Part shown: piece by piece, positions 1 through 6,640 of the stretch | How positions within the stretch are numbered: position 1 is the first letter of the stretch | Layout of the letters: the number at the start of each line of letters is the position of its first letter | Source of the DNA: DATHWB01 sp035460965 | GTDB lineage: Bacteria; Actinomycetota; Acidimicrobiia; Spongiisociales; ZC4RG35 | NCBI GenBank assembly: GCA_035460965.1 | Contig: DATHWB010000127.1 | Location: 1-16,723 of the forward strand | Reading direction: 5' to 3' | Length of the DNA stretch: 16,723 nucleotides | Notes under the pieces: generated by a model | The model's database searches: none | What the model saw: only the letters and a program-made list of their open reading frames with translations | What the model was told of the DNA's origin: nothing | Made by a program: the position numbers and the translations under genes

Positions 1-38
1 CGAGGTTCGTTGGACCGAGCCTCCCTCACAGAACCTCG
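1..38. repeat. Inverted repeat in the importer 5' leader
   Basis: The octamer CGAGGTTC at 1-8 is matched by its exact reverse complement GAACCTCG at 31-38, with 22 nt between them. The right arm ends two bases before the Shine-Dalgarno sequence (AGGAGA, 41-46) of the binding-protein gene. It could be an RNA stem-loop in the leader or paired half-sites for a regulator such as the LacI protein encoded at 4084-5094. The left arm touches the window edge, so the repeat may extend further. The arms are directly visible; any function is inference. Confidence 0.4.
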
Positions 39-52
39 AGAGGAGAGAGAGC

Positions 53-1393
53 ATGAGACGAGCGAAATGGCTGGCACTTGTAGCAGTGCTGGCAATGGTC
101 GTGGCTGCCTGCGGAGGTGACTCGGGCGACGACGACGTGAGCGGAGCGTCGTTCACGCTCTTCGGTGCACCCACCGGAGTCGAGGGCGAAGCGCTGCAGG
201 GCTTCATCGACGTGTACAACGCCGAGCAGGGAACGGACATCACGTTCACCGGATCCGACGACTTCGAGTCGCAGCTGCGGATCAGAGTCGACGGTGGTGA
301 CCCGCCCGCGGTCGCGTTCACGCCTCAGCCCGGATCGATCTGCGAGTTCGCAGACGAGGGAGCGCTGGTGTCGCTGGAGGACATGGGCTTCGACATCGGC
401 GAGATGGAGGCCAACCACTCGAAGTTCTGGATGGACCTCGGTCTGTGCGCCGACGGGCAGCACTACGGCATCCCATGGTTCCCGAACTTCAAGTCGATCG
501 TCTTCTATCACGCTCCGACGTTCGAGGCCAACGGCTACGAGATCCCCGACACGTGGGACGACATGCTCGCCCTGAGCCAGCAGATCGTGGACGACGGCAT
601 GACGCCGTGGTGCTTCGGGTTCGGGAGCGGCGGTGCCACCGGATGGCCCGGCACCGACTGGATCGAGGACATCCTCGTCCGCCAGGCCGGCGGCGAGACC
701 TACGCCCAGTGGTTCAACCACGAGATCCCGTTCAACCATCCTGCGGTGCTGGAGGCGTTCGAGACCTTCGGTGAGCTGTTCTTCGCCGACGGTTTCGTGC
801 TCGGTGGCCACGAGAACGTGCCCGACGTGGCATTCCAGGACTCCCCGGGACCGTTGTTCCAGGATCCGCCGGGATGCCTGATGCTGAAGCAGGGTTCGTT
901 CATCTCCAACTTCTTCGTCGACCAGCCGGACTTCGAGCCGGGCGACGAGGACAACATCCGGGTGTTCCCGTTCCCGTCCATCGACGGCAACGGCGGGGCC
1001 ATGGGTGGCGGTGACACGATCATCGTGTTCGACGGCAGCGACGAGATCATCCAGGTGATCCGCGACTGGATCTCGCCGGATTGGCAGTGCACCCTGGCCT
1101 CACCCAACGGCGGCGGGATCGCCCCGTTCGGCGGCCACGGTGTCGACGGTGTCGAACGGCTCCCGGGCCACAAGGACGTGGATCCGAACTGCTACGACAC
1201 AGACTCGGGCAAGGCGTTCGCGGCATCGGTGACCGAGGCCCTGGGCGCCAACACGTTCGCATTCGACGCATCGGACCTGATGCCGGCATCCGTCGGCCAG
1301 GGCTCGTTCTGGACCGGCATGGTCGACTGGGCCCGCGGTCAGAAGTCGAGTCAGCAAGTAGTGGACGAGATCGAGGCGAGCTGGCCCTCGTAG
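53..1393 (+). CDS. Sugar (alpha-glucoside-type) ABC transporter substrate-binding lipoprotein
   Basis: This is an extracellular solute-binding protein of the carbohydrate-uptake (CUT1) class, 446 aa, the usual length. The N-terminus is a lipoprotein signal: basic start MRRAK, a hydrophobic stretch, and a lipobox VAAC with the lipidated Cys at residue 20, followed by a flexible G/D/S-rich tether. The body resembles AglE-type alpha-glucoside binding proteins, including the C-terminal GSFWTGMVDW segment. It would sit on the outer face of the membrane and pass sugar to the two permeases encoded next. The ATG at 53 has a good Shine-Dalgarno (AGGAGA, 41-46). A strong hairpin follows the gene, as often seen when the binding protein is made in excess over the permeases. 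The substrate (maltose, trehalose, sucrose or another glucoside) is inferred from family resemblance and is not proven. Confidence 0.9.
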   Translation: MRRAKWLALVAVLAMVVAACGGDSGDDDVSGASFTLFGAPTGVEGEALQGFIDVYNAEQGTDITFTGSDDFESQLRIRVDGGDPPAVAFTPQPGSICEFADEGALVSLEDMGFDIGEMEANHSKFWMDLGLCADGQHYGIPWFPNFKSIVFYHAPTFEANGYEIPDTWDDMLALSQQIVDDGMTPWCFGFGSGGATGWPGTDWIEDILVRQAGGETYAQWFNHEIPFNHPAVLEAFETFGELFFADGFVLGGHENVPDVAFQDSPGPLFQDPPGCLMLKQGSFISNFFVDQPDFEPGDEDNIRVFPFPSIDGNGGAMGGGDTIIVFDGSDEIIQVIRDWISPDWQCTLASPNGGGIAPFGGHGVDGVERLPGHKDVDPNCYDTDSGKAFAASVTEALGANTFAFDASDLMPASVGQGSFWTGMVDWARGQKSSQQVVDEIEASWPS

Positions 1394-1419
1394 AACTCGA
1401 AACCCACTGACGAACCCGC

Positions 1420-1448
1420 GGAGGGGCGGTCACCACGACCGCCCCTCC
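1420..1448 (+). terminator. Intercistronic hairpin (partial terminator or 3' stabiliser)
   Basis: A perfect 12-bp GC-rich stem (1420-1431 pairing with 1437-1448) encloses a 5-nt loop, accac, and extends by one more C-G pair and a G-T pair. It lies 27 bases after the binding-protein stop and 67 bases before the first permease start. No T-run follows, so it is unlikely to be a full intrinsic terminator. By analogy with malE-malF-type operons it probably stabilises the binding-protein message or lowers permease expression. A weak -10-like TAGGTT at 1480-1485 could add a secondary promoter for the permeases. Confidence 0.6.
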
Positions 1449-1515
1449 GTCGCGTACGGCGCGGCATCGATCGGCTTGCTAGGTTTCGCTCGCACGTCAC
1501 AGGGAGGGACTCCGG

Positions 1516-2667
1516 ATGGCGACGCCACCCGTCTTCGAAGACGACATCGAGACCGGCGCCCCCAGCAGCGTCGATGCTCCGCCAGCCAAGGGCCCCCTCG
1601 TCTGGTTGGTGAGGTTCGCCTCGACACTCGTCATCCCCGCCGTGGCGGTCGTGTTCTTCTTCTCGTTCGAGTTCCTGCGGGACGAGAGCGTGAGCAAGGT
1701 GTGGCAGGTGCTGGTGGCGGTCGTCGTCGGCATCGGCGGCGTGTGGGCGCTGTTCTGGGCCGTGGATCGGTCGCTCGGCCTGCTGCCCGAGCGGATGGCG
1801 GCCGCCATCCGACCATTCGCCTTCGTCGGGCCGGCGATGACCCTCCTCACCTTCTACCTCGTGTACCCGGCCGTCAACACGACCATCCTGAGCTTCCAGA
1901 ACAACCGCAGCACCGCCTTCGTCGGGTTCGACAACTACCAACGGATCTTCACGGAGAGCTTCTACCTGGTGGCGATCCGCAACTCGCTGCTGTGGGTGAT
2001 CCTCGTCCCGGCGGTGGCGGTCCTGGTCGGACTCGGCTTCGCCACCCTCGCCGACAAGCTCTCGCCGATCCCGGAGTCGATCGCCAAGTCATTGATCTTC
2101 CTGCCCATGGCCATCTCGTTCGTCGGTGCCAGCGTGGTGTGGACCTTCGTGTTCGCCTTCCGACCGGAGGGTTTCGGTGAGCAGATCGGCATCCTCAATG
2201 CCATCCGGGTGGCGTTCGGGGCCGATCCGATTTCGTGGTTGTCCCAGCCTCTGTGGAACAACCTGTTCCTCATGGTCATCCTCATCTGGCTGCAGACGGG
2301 TTTCTCGATGGTCATCCTCTCCTCCGCCATCAAGGGCGTCCCGGAGGTCCTCCTGGAGGCTGCGCGGATCGACGGCGCCAGCGAGTGGAAGGTGTTCCGC
2401 AACGTGGTGATTCCCTCGATCGCCTCGACGATCGTGGTGGTGTGGACCACCGTGCTGATCACGACCTGGAAGGTCTTCGACATCGTCTGGGTCATGACCG
2501 GCGGGCGGGACGGCACCGCCGTCGTCGCCCAGCAGATGGTCCAGGAGTTCTTCACCAACCGCAACAACGGCATCGGCGCCGCCCTCGCCGTGCTCCTGTT
2601 CATCGCCGTGGTCCCGATCCTCGTGATCAACGTCAAACGGTTCCAAGCGGAGGAGGCGATCAGATGA
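1516..2667 (+). CDS. Sugar ABC transporter permease, MalF/AglF type
   Basis: This is an inner-membrane permease of a carbohydrate ABC importer, 383 aa. The signature EAA loop, which docks onto the ATPase, starts at about residue 281 (EAARIDGASEWKVFRN, then VVIP) with canonical spacing. The protein has extra hydrophobic segments near residues 34-52 and 61-80 before the core transmembrane region. Such an N-terminal extension is usual for MalF-like subunits. The ATG at 1516 is supported by a strong Shine-Dalgarno, AGGGAGGG (1501-1508). The stop overlaps the start of the second permease (ATGA), so the two are translationally coupled and probably form a heterodimeric pore. The alpha-glucoside assignment follows family resemblance and the neighbouring binding protein. 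Confidence 0.9.
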   Translation: MATPPVFEDDIETGAPSSVDAPPAKGPLVWLVRFASTLVIPAVAVVFFFSFEFLRDESVSKVWQVLVAVVVGIGGVWALFWAVDRSLGLLPERMAAAIRPFAFVGPAMTLLTFYLVYPAVNTTILSFQNNRSTAFVGFDNYQRIFTESFYLVAIRNSLLWVILVPAVAVLVGLGFATLADKLSPIPESIAKSLIFLPMAISFVGASVVWTFVFAFRPEGFGEQIGILNAIRVAFGADPISWLSQPLWNNLFLMVILIWLQTGFSMVILSSAIKGVPEVLLEAARIDGASEWKVFRNVVIPSIASTIVVVWTTVLITTWKVFDIVWVMTGGRDGTAVVAQQMVQEFFTNRNNGIGAALAVLLFIAVVPILVINVKRFQAEEAIR

Positions 2668-3557
2668 CTGCATCCACCGACGCCGTCGTGGCCCCGCCCC
2701 CCGCCGACCAGAAGCGGGGCGGGATCGGCAACCTGCCTGTCTACCTGGTCGTCGGGCTGATAGCCCTCCTGTGGTCGATCCCGTCGATCGGCTTGCTGAT
2801 CAACTCGTTCCGGGAGGCCCAGTCGGTCCGCCGAGCGGGATGGTGGACGATCTTCGGCGACTTCTTCGACTCCGCCACCTGGACGCTGGGGAACTACCAG
2901 ACCGTCCTGGAGCGGGGCTTCTCCAACGCCTTCGCCAACACGGTGGCGGTGACGATCCCGTCGGTGGTGATCCCGATCACGATCGCCGCCTTCGCCGCCT
3001 ACGCCTTCGCCTGGATGGACTTCCCGGGCCGCAACCTGATGTTCGTCACCGTCGTCGGGCTGATGGTCGTCCCGCTGCAGATGGCGCTGATTCCGATCCT
3101 GCGCATCTACACCAGCATCGACGTGACCGGCACGTTCCCGGCCGTGTGGCTCGCCCATGCGGGATTCGGCCTCCCGCTCGCCGTGTATCTGCTTCGCAAC
3201 TACATGGGTTCGCTGCCCGGATCGGTCATCGAATCGGCGCAGATCGACGGCGCCGACCACTTCACGATCTTCTGGCGCCTCATCGTCCCGCTCTCGGTCC
3301 CGGTGCTGGCGTCATTCGCCATCTTCCAGTTCCTCTGGATCTGGAACGACTATCTGGTGGCTCTGGTGTTCCTCGGGATCGAGCCGAAATCTCGTGTCCT
3401 CACGGTGGAACTGGCGGACCTGGCGGGACGAGGCGAGGGCGCCCTCAACCTGCTGCCGGCCGCAGCCTTCGTGACCATGATCGTCCCGTTGGTGGTGTTC
3501 TTCGCACTGCAGCGGTTCTTCGTGCGTGGTCTCACCGCCGGCTCCGTCAAGGGGTAG
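2664..3557 (+). CDS. Sugar ABC transporter permease, MalG/AglG type
   Basis: This is the second inner-membrane permease of the importer, 297 aa, normal for MalG-like subunits, with about six transmembrane segments. The EAA loop starts near residue 190 (ESAQIDGADHFTIFWRLIVP). The C-terminus GLTAGSVKG is the typical end of this family. The open frame continues far upstream, but the true start is ATG 2664. It overlaps the previous stop as ATGA and has AGGAGG (2651-2656) as its ribosome site inside the end of the first permease gene. No ATPase (MalK/MsmX/UgpC type) or glycoside hydrolase follows, so the importer must use a subunit encoded elsewhere. The TAG stop is followed in the same frame by the coding-like lead of the next gene. 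Confidence 0.92.
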   Translation: MTASTDAVVAPPPADQKRGGIGNLPVYLVVGLIALLWSIPSIGLLINSFREAQSVRRAGWWTIFGDFFDSATWTLGNYQTVLERGFSNAFANTVAVTIPSVVIPITIAAFAAYAFAWMDFPGRNLMFVTVVGLMVVPLQMALIPILRIYTSIDVTGTFPAVWLAHAGFGLPLAVYLLRNYMGSLPGSVIESAQIDGADHFTIFWRLIVPLSVPVLASFAIFQFLWIWNDYLVALVFLGIEPKSRVLTVELADLAGRGEGALNLLPAAAFVTMIVPLVVFFALQRFFVRGLTAGSVKG

Positions 3558-3623
3558 GCCTCGCCGGACGACCTCCTCCTCGGCCGACGGCGGCGTACCT
3601 GGTTCGCCATCACCCTCGGCACG

Positions 3624-4079
3624 GTGGTGATGATGTTCAGCTACTTCCCGTACGCCGCCGCCTTCGTCGTTGGCCCGGGTGACCCGGCGGCGATCGACGG
3701 GGGACTCGTCGGGATCGGGTTGGCCGTCGCACCGTTCGTCTTCGTCACCGTGGCATTCGCCTCCCGCAACCCCGACATGGGACGCGCCGTGCTCCGGGCG
3801 ATGGGGTTGCTCCTCCTCTTGGGCCTGTCGGTCGGTCTCCTCGCCCCGGTGCTCGGCGCCACGGCCGGGTTCGGCGTCGGCGGTGCCTTGACTCTGAGCC
3901 GGCCCGACGTGCCCGACGTCCTGAAGTGGCGGCTGGCATTCACGGCGATAGGCGTCGTGTACACCTTCGCCCTGCTGGTCTTCCTCACTCCGGCCGGAGT
4001 GTTCACCGGCGGCCTCATCCCTCTCCTGCTGCTCGGATTCGCCGACGAGTTCGCGGCGTGGAGGGCCCGCCCCGCCTGA
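3624..4079 (+). CDS. Small multi-pass membrane protein, function unknown
   Basis: I do not recognise a named family. The 151-aa product is highly hydrophobic, with about four membrane segments: residues 1-17, about 28-46, about 58-80 and about 105-140. The first usable start is GTG at 3624 (GTG, GTG, ATG, ATG in a row), but it has no Shine-Dalgarno. The frame looks coding well before it. The 22 codons from 3558 to 3623 have almost all G or C in third positions and read as a short acidic lead, then an RRRR cluster, then the start of the first membrane helix. That stretch contains no ATG, GTG or TTG and begins directly after the permease TAG. The natural start may have been lost, be non-canonical, or the gene may be reached by readthrough. 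The gene ends 4 bp from the convergent regulator. Confidence 0.65.
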   Translation: MVMMFSYFPYAAAFVVGPGDPAAIDGGLVGIGLAVAPFVFVTVAFASRNPDMGRAVLRAMGLLLLLGLSVGLLAPVLGATAGFGVGGALTLSRPDVPDVLKWRLAFTAIGVVYTFALLVFLTPAGVFTGGLIPLLLLGFADEFAAWRARPA

Positions 4080-4083
4080 GTCG

Positions 4084-5094
4084 TCAATTCGGAGCGGCGG
4101 TGGAGTCCCTCACGATCAGTTCCGTGGGCAGTGTGACGAGCCGACGCTCGGACCGAGACCCCTCCAGTCGGTCGATCATCAGGCGCGCCGCAACGGCGCC
4201 GAGCTGGACGACGTCCTGCCGCACCGTGGTGAGCCCGACCGCGAATGCCCAATCGACGTCGTCGAATCCGACGACCGACACGTCGCCTGGGACGGCCAGT
4301 CCCCGCTCGTGACACGCCCGCATCGCTCCCATCGCCATCTCGTCGGACATTGCGAACACAGCCGTCGGATGGTCCGGACTAGAGAGGATCGTGCGCATCG
4401 CCTCGTAGCCGCCGAGCGACGAGAAGTCGCCCACCCGTTCGAACCGCGGGTCGAAGCGCAACCCGGCGTCACCGATGGCCTGGAGGAAACCCTCCCGGCG
4501 AAGGGGAAGGCTCGATGCTTCGAACACGGACGGGCCCCCCGAGATGAGACCGATCGAGGTGTGCCCGAGATCGATGAGGTGCCGGGCGGCAGCGGTGGCG
4601 CCTTGCACCTCGTCGATCAACACCGAGTCGATGGTGGGACAGTCGGCGCCCACCATCACCCACGGCAGTCGCTGTTCCTCCAGCAACCGACGTTCGGGCT
4701 CGGTCGGAACGAGGTCGACGATGATCGCCCCGTCCGCACGCTTGGAGACGCCACCACCCACGTCGCCGAGAGCCCGCGAGCGCATCAGGTCGTCAGCCAC
4801 GAGAAGGAGTGTGAGGTCGTATCCGTGACTCGTGAGCACCGCCTCGATCCCGGCCACGACCTGTCCTGTGTACCAGATGGGGATCGACACGACGCCGACG
4901 GCGATGGTGCGAGTGCGTCCGGCGGCGAGCCGAGCGGCGTTCGGATCCGGGCGGTAGTTGAGCATCTCGGCCACCCGGACGACCCGGTCCCTGGTCGCAG
5001 GGGACACATTCGGGAGCCCGCGCAGGGCCCGGGACACGGTGGCGACCGACACTCCCGCCCGTTCCGCCACCTTCTCGATCGTCACTCGGGCCAT
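4084..5094 (-). CDS. LacI-family transcriptional regulator
   Basis: This is a sugar-responsive DNA-binding repressor, 336 aa, the standard LacI/GalR length. The N-terminal helix-turn-helix (residues about 3-25, VTIEKVAERAGVSVATVSRA) is followed by the hinge region (LNYRPDPNAARLAAGRT). The rest is a periplasmic-binding-protein-like effector domain, with the FAMSDEMAMGAMRA and VPGDVSVVGFDDVDWA segments typical of the family. It is convergent with the importer operon and is the obvious candidate to regulate it in response to the imported sugar. That link is inference from position. The ATG at 5094 fits the usual MARVTIEKVAERAGVS start, and a likely promoter with repeated motifs sits just upstream. 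Confidence 0.92.
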   Translation of the reverse strand: MARVTIEKVAERAGVSVATVSRALRGLPNVSPATRDRVVRVAEMLNYRPDPNAARLAAGRTRTIAVGVVSIPIWYTGQVVAGIEAVLTSHGYDLTLLLVADDLMRSRALGDVGGGVSKRADGAIIVDLVPTEPERRLLEEQRLPWVMVGADCPTIDSVLIDEVQGATAAARHLIDLGHTSIGLISGGPSVFEASSLPLRREGFLQAIGDAGLRFDPRFERVGDFSSLGGYEAMRTILSSPDHPTAVFAMSDEMAMGAMRACHERGLAVPGDVSVVGFDDVDWAFAVGLTTVRQDVVQLGAVAARLMIDRLEGSRSERRLVTLPTELIVRDSTAAPN

Positions 5095-5136
5095 CGGGCC
5101 AGTGAATACGGTTCCATGCGGCCAGTCAACCTGGCC
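5095..5136 (-). promoter_or_regulatory. Probable lacI-type gene promoter with repeated TTSACTGGCC motifs
   Basis: This 42-bp gap separates the regulator from the gene upstream of it. Read on the minus strand it contains TTGACT (5129-5124), a -35-like hexamer, and TATTCA (5108-5103), a -10-like hexamer, with a short 15-nt spacer. The -10-like element ends 8 nt before the ATG, so the leader would be absent or very short. TTGACTGGCC and TTCACTGGCC repeat 23 bp apart, and GGCCAG-GTTGA-CTGGCC forms an inverted repeat (5136-5120). The repeats could be operator half-sites for autoregulation or a weak hairpin ending the upstream transcript. Function is inferred. Confidence 0.4.
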
Positions 5137-5388
5137 CTAGCGGGTGAGGAGCGTCCCGACCGCCCACACGATGAAGACGCCGGAGGAGAGCAGCAGCAGG
5201 CGACCGGTGCGCCGCCACGTTCGCGCCCCCGCCACGAGGGCCGCCAGCCACACGATGGCGAACCCGGCCGTCCACCACACAGGCGAGAGTCCGACGCTCG
5301 CCGAGACTCCGGCCAACACGCCCACCACCGCGAACCACGCCGCAGCCACGAGGCCGTACAGAACCTGGCGCTCGGTGGGCTCGCTCAC
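5137..5388 (-). CDS. Small three-helix membrane protein, function unknown
   Basis: The product is 83 aa with three hydrophobic segments at about residues 9-31, 36-54 and 62-80, separated by a short basic loop (ARTWRRTGR). No family is recognised. The chosen GTG start at 5388 overlaps the stop of the DNA glycosylase gene (GTGA), indicating translational coupling. The frame is open further upstream to 5487, but that part lies inside the glycosylase gene and reads as low-complexity P/R/G shadow sequence. The coupling makes it the third gene of the NfuA-Mug cluster. Whether it acts with them is unknown. Confidence 0.65.
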   Translation of the reverse strand: MSEPTERQVLYGLVAAAWFAVVGVLAGVSASVGLSPVWWTAGFAIVWLAALVAGARTWRRTGRLLLLSSGVFIVWAVGTLLTR

Positions 5389-5951
5389 ACCAGGATGCCC
5401 GCCGCTCGTGCCGCCTCCGCATATGCCTCGGCCAGCGAGTCGATCGTCTCGTGGGCGTTCAGGCCGCTCGGGTTGGGGACCACCCACACCTCCGTGTCGT
5501 CCCAGCTCTCAGGTTGTCGTCCAGCCGTCGCCCGGGGGAGGTCGTACGCCTGCCGAAAGGCAGTGATACCGGCGAACGCCACCACCCGCGGACTCCAGCG
5601 CCGCACCTTGTCACGCACGATCCCGCCTCCGGCGCGCAGTTCGTCACGGTCGAGTTCGGATGCCCGCGCCGTCGCCCGCATCACCAGGTTGGTGATGGCG
5701 ACACCCCGGCCGATCAGGTGAGCACGGTCCTCGTCGCTCATCCCTGCGGAACGGTCGATCTCCCGTTCGATGATTCCTGCGCGCCGCAAGGCCGGGTAGA
5801 ACCGGTTCCCGGGGTGGGCGAAATGCGTCCCGGTCGCCGCAGTCCACAGTCCGGGGTTGATGCCGACGAACACCACTCGGGGAGCCCGACCGACGAGATC
5901 GGCCACGGTGGCGTCACGATACGCCTCGAGCTCGGCGCGGGTGAACCCCAC
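5385..5951 (-). CDS. mug: G:T/U mismatch-specific DNA glycosylase, Mug type
   Basis: This is a uracil-DNA glycosylase superfamily enzyme (family 2, Mug/TDG) that removes uracil or related bases from mismatches to start base-excision repair. It is 188 aa, against 168 for E. coli Mug. The active-site motif GINPG lies at residues 30-34, with Asn32 in the catalytic position, and the second motif NPSGLN lies at 160-165. The HFAHPGNRFYPAL segment after motif 1 is typical. There are no cysteines, so it is not one of the Fe-S UDG families despite following an Fe-S carrier gene. The GTG at 5951, 4 bp after the nfuA stop, is chosen because the homologous region begins right there. The longer open frame to 6161 lies in nfuA and is Arg/Ser-rich shadow sequence. 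Confidence 0.88.
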   Translation of the reverse strand: MGFTRAELEAYRDATVADLVGRAPRVVFVGINPGLWTAATGTHFAHPGNRFYPALRRAGIIEREIDRSAGMSDEDRAHLIGRGVAITNLVMRATARASELDRDELRAGGGIVRDKVRRWSPRVVAFAGITAFRQAYDLPRATAGRQPESWDDTEVWVVPNPSGLNAHETIDSLAEAYAEAARAAGILV

Positions 5952-5955
5952 GCGA

Positions 5956-6579
5956 CTACTTCTTGGCCGCCTGGTAGTAGGGGTTCTCGCCACCGGCATG
6001 GTCGGTGACGTCGACGATCTCGGTGATCTCGGGGATCGCTTCCTTGAGGATCCGCTCGATCCCCTGCCGCAGCGTGACCGCAGCCATCCCACATCCCTGG
6101 CAGCCGCCCGCCAGACGCATGTACACCACGGTCTCGTCGACCGAGACCAGTTCGGCCGCACCGCCGTGCCCGGCGATCGCAGGGTTGATCTGCTCGGTGA
6201 GCACCTGCTGGATCTGGTCCGCCAACGGCCCGGTGAGCTCGCCCGGTGGCGGCGCTCCCGCCGCCATCGTCGGCGACGACGGCGTGTTGGGATTGTTCAT
6301 CGCCAAACCCTGTTCGGTCATGGCGAGCGACGATCCCTCCAGCTTCTCCACGTCCTCGTCCCGCAGGATGATCGGGAGGTCCCCGTGCCGCTCGACTCGC
6401 ATGCCCTCGCCGGCGTCGCCCACGGGGCTGAAGCTCAACTCGTACTGGAACTGCCCGGCCCGAATTCCGGTGACCTCGACCAGCAGCCCGTACTCCTCGT
6501 CGCCCGGCTCCTGCTCGCGGAGCGACAGGATCATCTCCAGGGCGTCGTCTGCGACTCGGAGCACGGTGGGGTCTGACAT
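5956..6579 (-). CDS. nfuA: NfuA-type iron-sulfur cluster carrier protein
   Basis: This cytosolic protein carries or delivers [4Fe-4S] clusters to apo-enzymes. The 207-aa product has the NfuA two-domain layout: an N-terminal degenerate A-type (HesB-like) domain, residues about 1-95, without the Fe-S cysteines, then a P/G-rich linker, then a C-terminal NifU domain from about residue 115. The cluster-binding CxxC is at Cys160 and Cys163 (GGCQGCGMA). The ATG at 6579 is chosen because the usual family start follows directly (SDPTVLRVADDALE). It is also preceded by a TACCAT -10-like hexamer at leaderless spacing. Longer starts at 6597 (ATG) or 6609 (TTG) remain possible. The mug gene follows after 4 bp and is probably cotranscribed. 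Confidence 0.88.
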   Translation of the reverse strand: MSDPTVLRVADDALEMILSLREQEPGDEEYGLLVEVTGIRAGQFQYELSFSPVGDAGEGMRVERHGDLPIILRDEDVEKLEGSSLAMTEQGLAMNNPNTPSSPTMAAGAPPPGELTGPLADQIQQVLTEQINPAIAGHGGAAELVSVDETVVYMRLAGGCQGCGMAAVTLRQGIERILKEAIPEITEIVDVTDHAGGENPYYQAAKK

Positions 6580-6592
6580 CGGCCACATGGTA
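6577..6592 (-). promoter_or_regulatory. Leaderless promoter of nfuA (-10 TACCAT)
   Basis: On the minus strand TACCAT (6592-6587) is followed by 7 nt and then the ATG at 6579. This is the spacing expected when transcription begins at the start codon. No Shine-Dalgarno precedes that ATG. It is one of six such arrangements in this window. Confidence 0.5.
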
Positions 6593-6624
6593 CTCATGGC
6601 GCCTGCCAACCCCGAAGTGTCCTC

Positions 6625-6640
6625 TAGCGTTCGGCTCGTG
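6625..6640 (+). promoter_or_regulatory. Leaderless promoter of the ATP-grasp gene (-10 TAGCGT)
   Basis: TAGCGT at 6625-6630 is followed by 7 nt and then GTG at 6638. No Shine-Dalgarno is present before this GTG. With the nfuA element it forms a divergent pair whose -10 hexamers are 32 bp apart. Confidence 0.5.

Noticed and set aside
1467..2800. 14-base identity (tcgatcggcttgct) shared by the gap near 1467-1480 and the second permease gene near 2784-2797
   Set aside because: A single match of this length is expected by chance in a biased-composition window of this size, and no flanking similarity follows.
1962..3260. 432-codon minus-strand frame opposite the two permease genes
   Set aside because: The translation is low-complexity D/R/H-rich antisense of membrane-protein codons, with no recognisable domain.
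6587..6637. Earlier ATG starts (6587, 6596) for the ATP-grasp gene and earlier TTG/ATG starts (6609, 6597) for nfuA
   Set aside because: They would overlap the divergent partner's start. The homologous N-termini and the TANNNT spacing favour 6638 and 6579.
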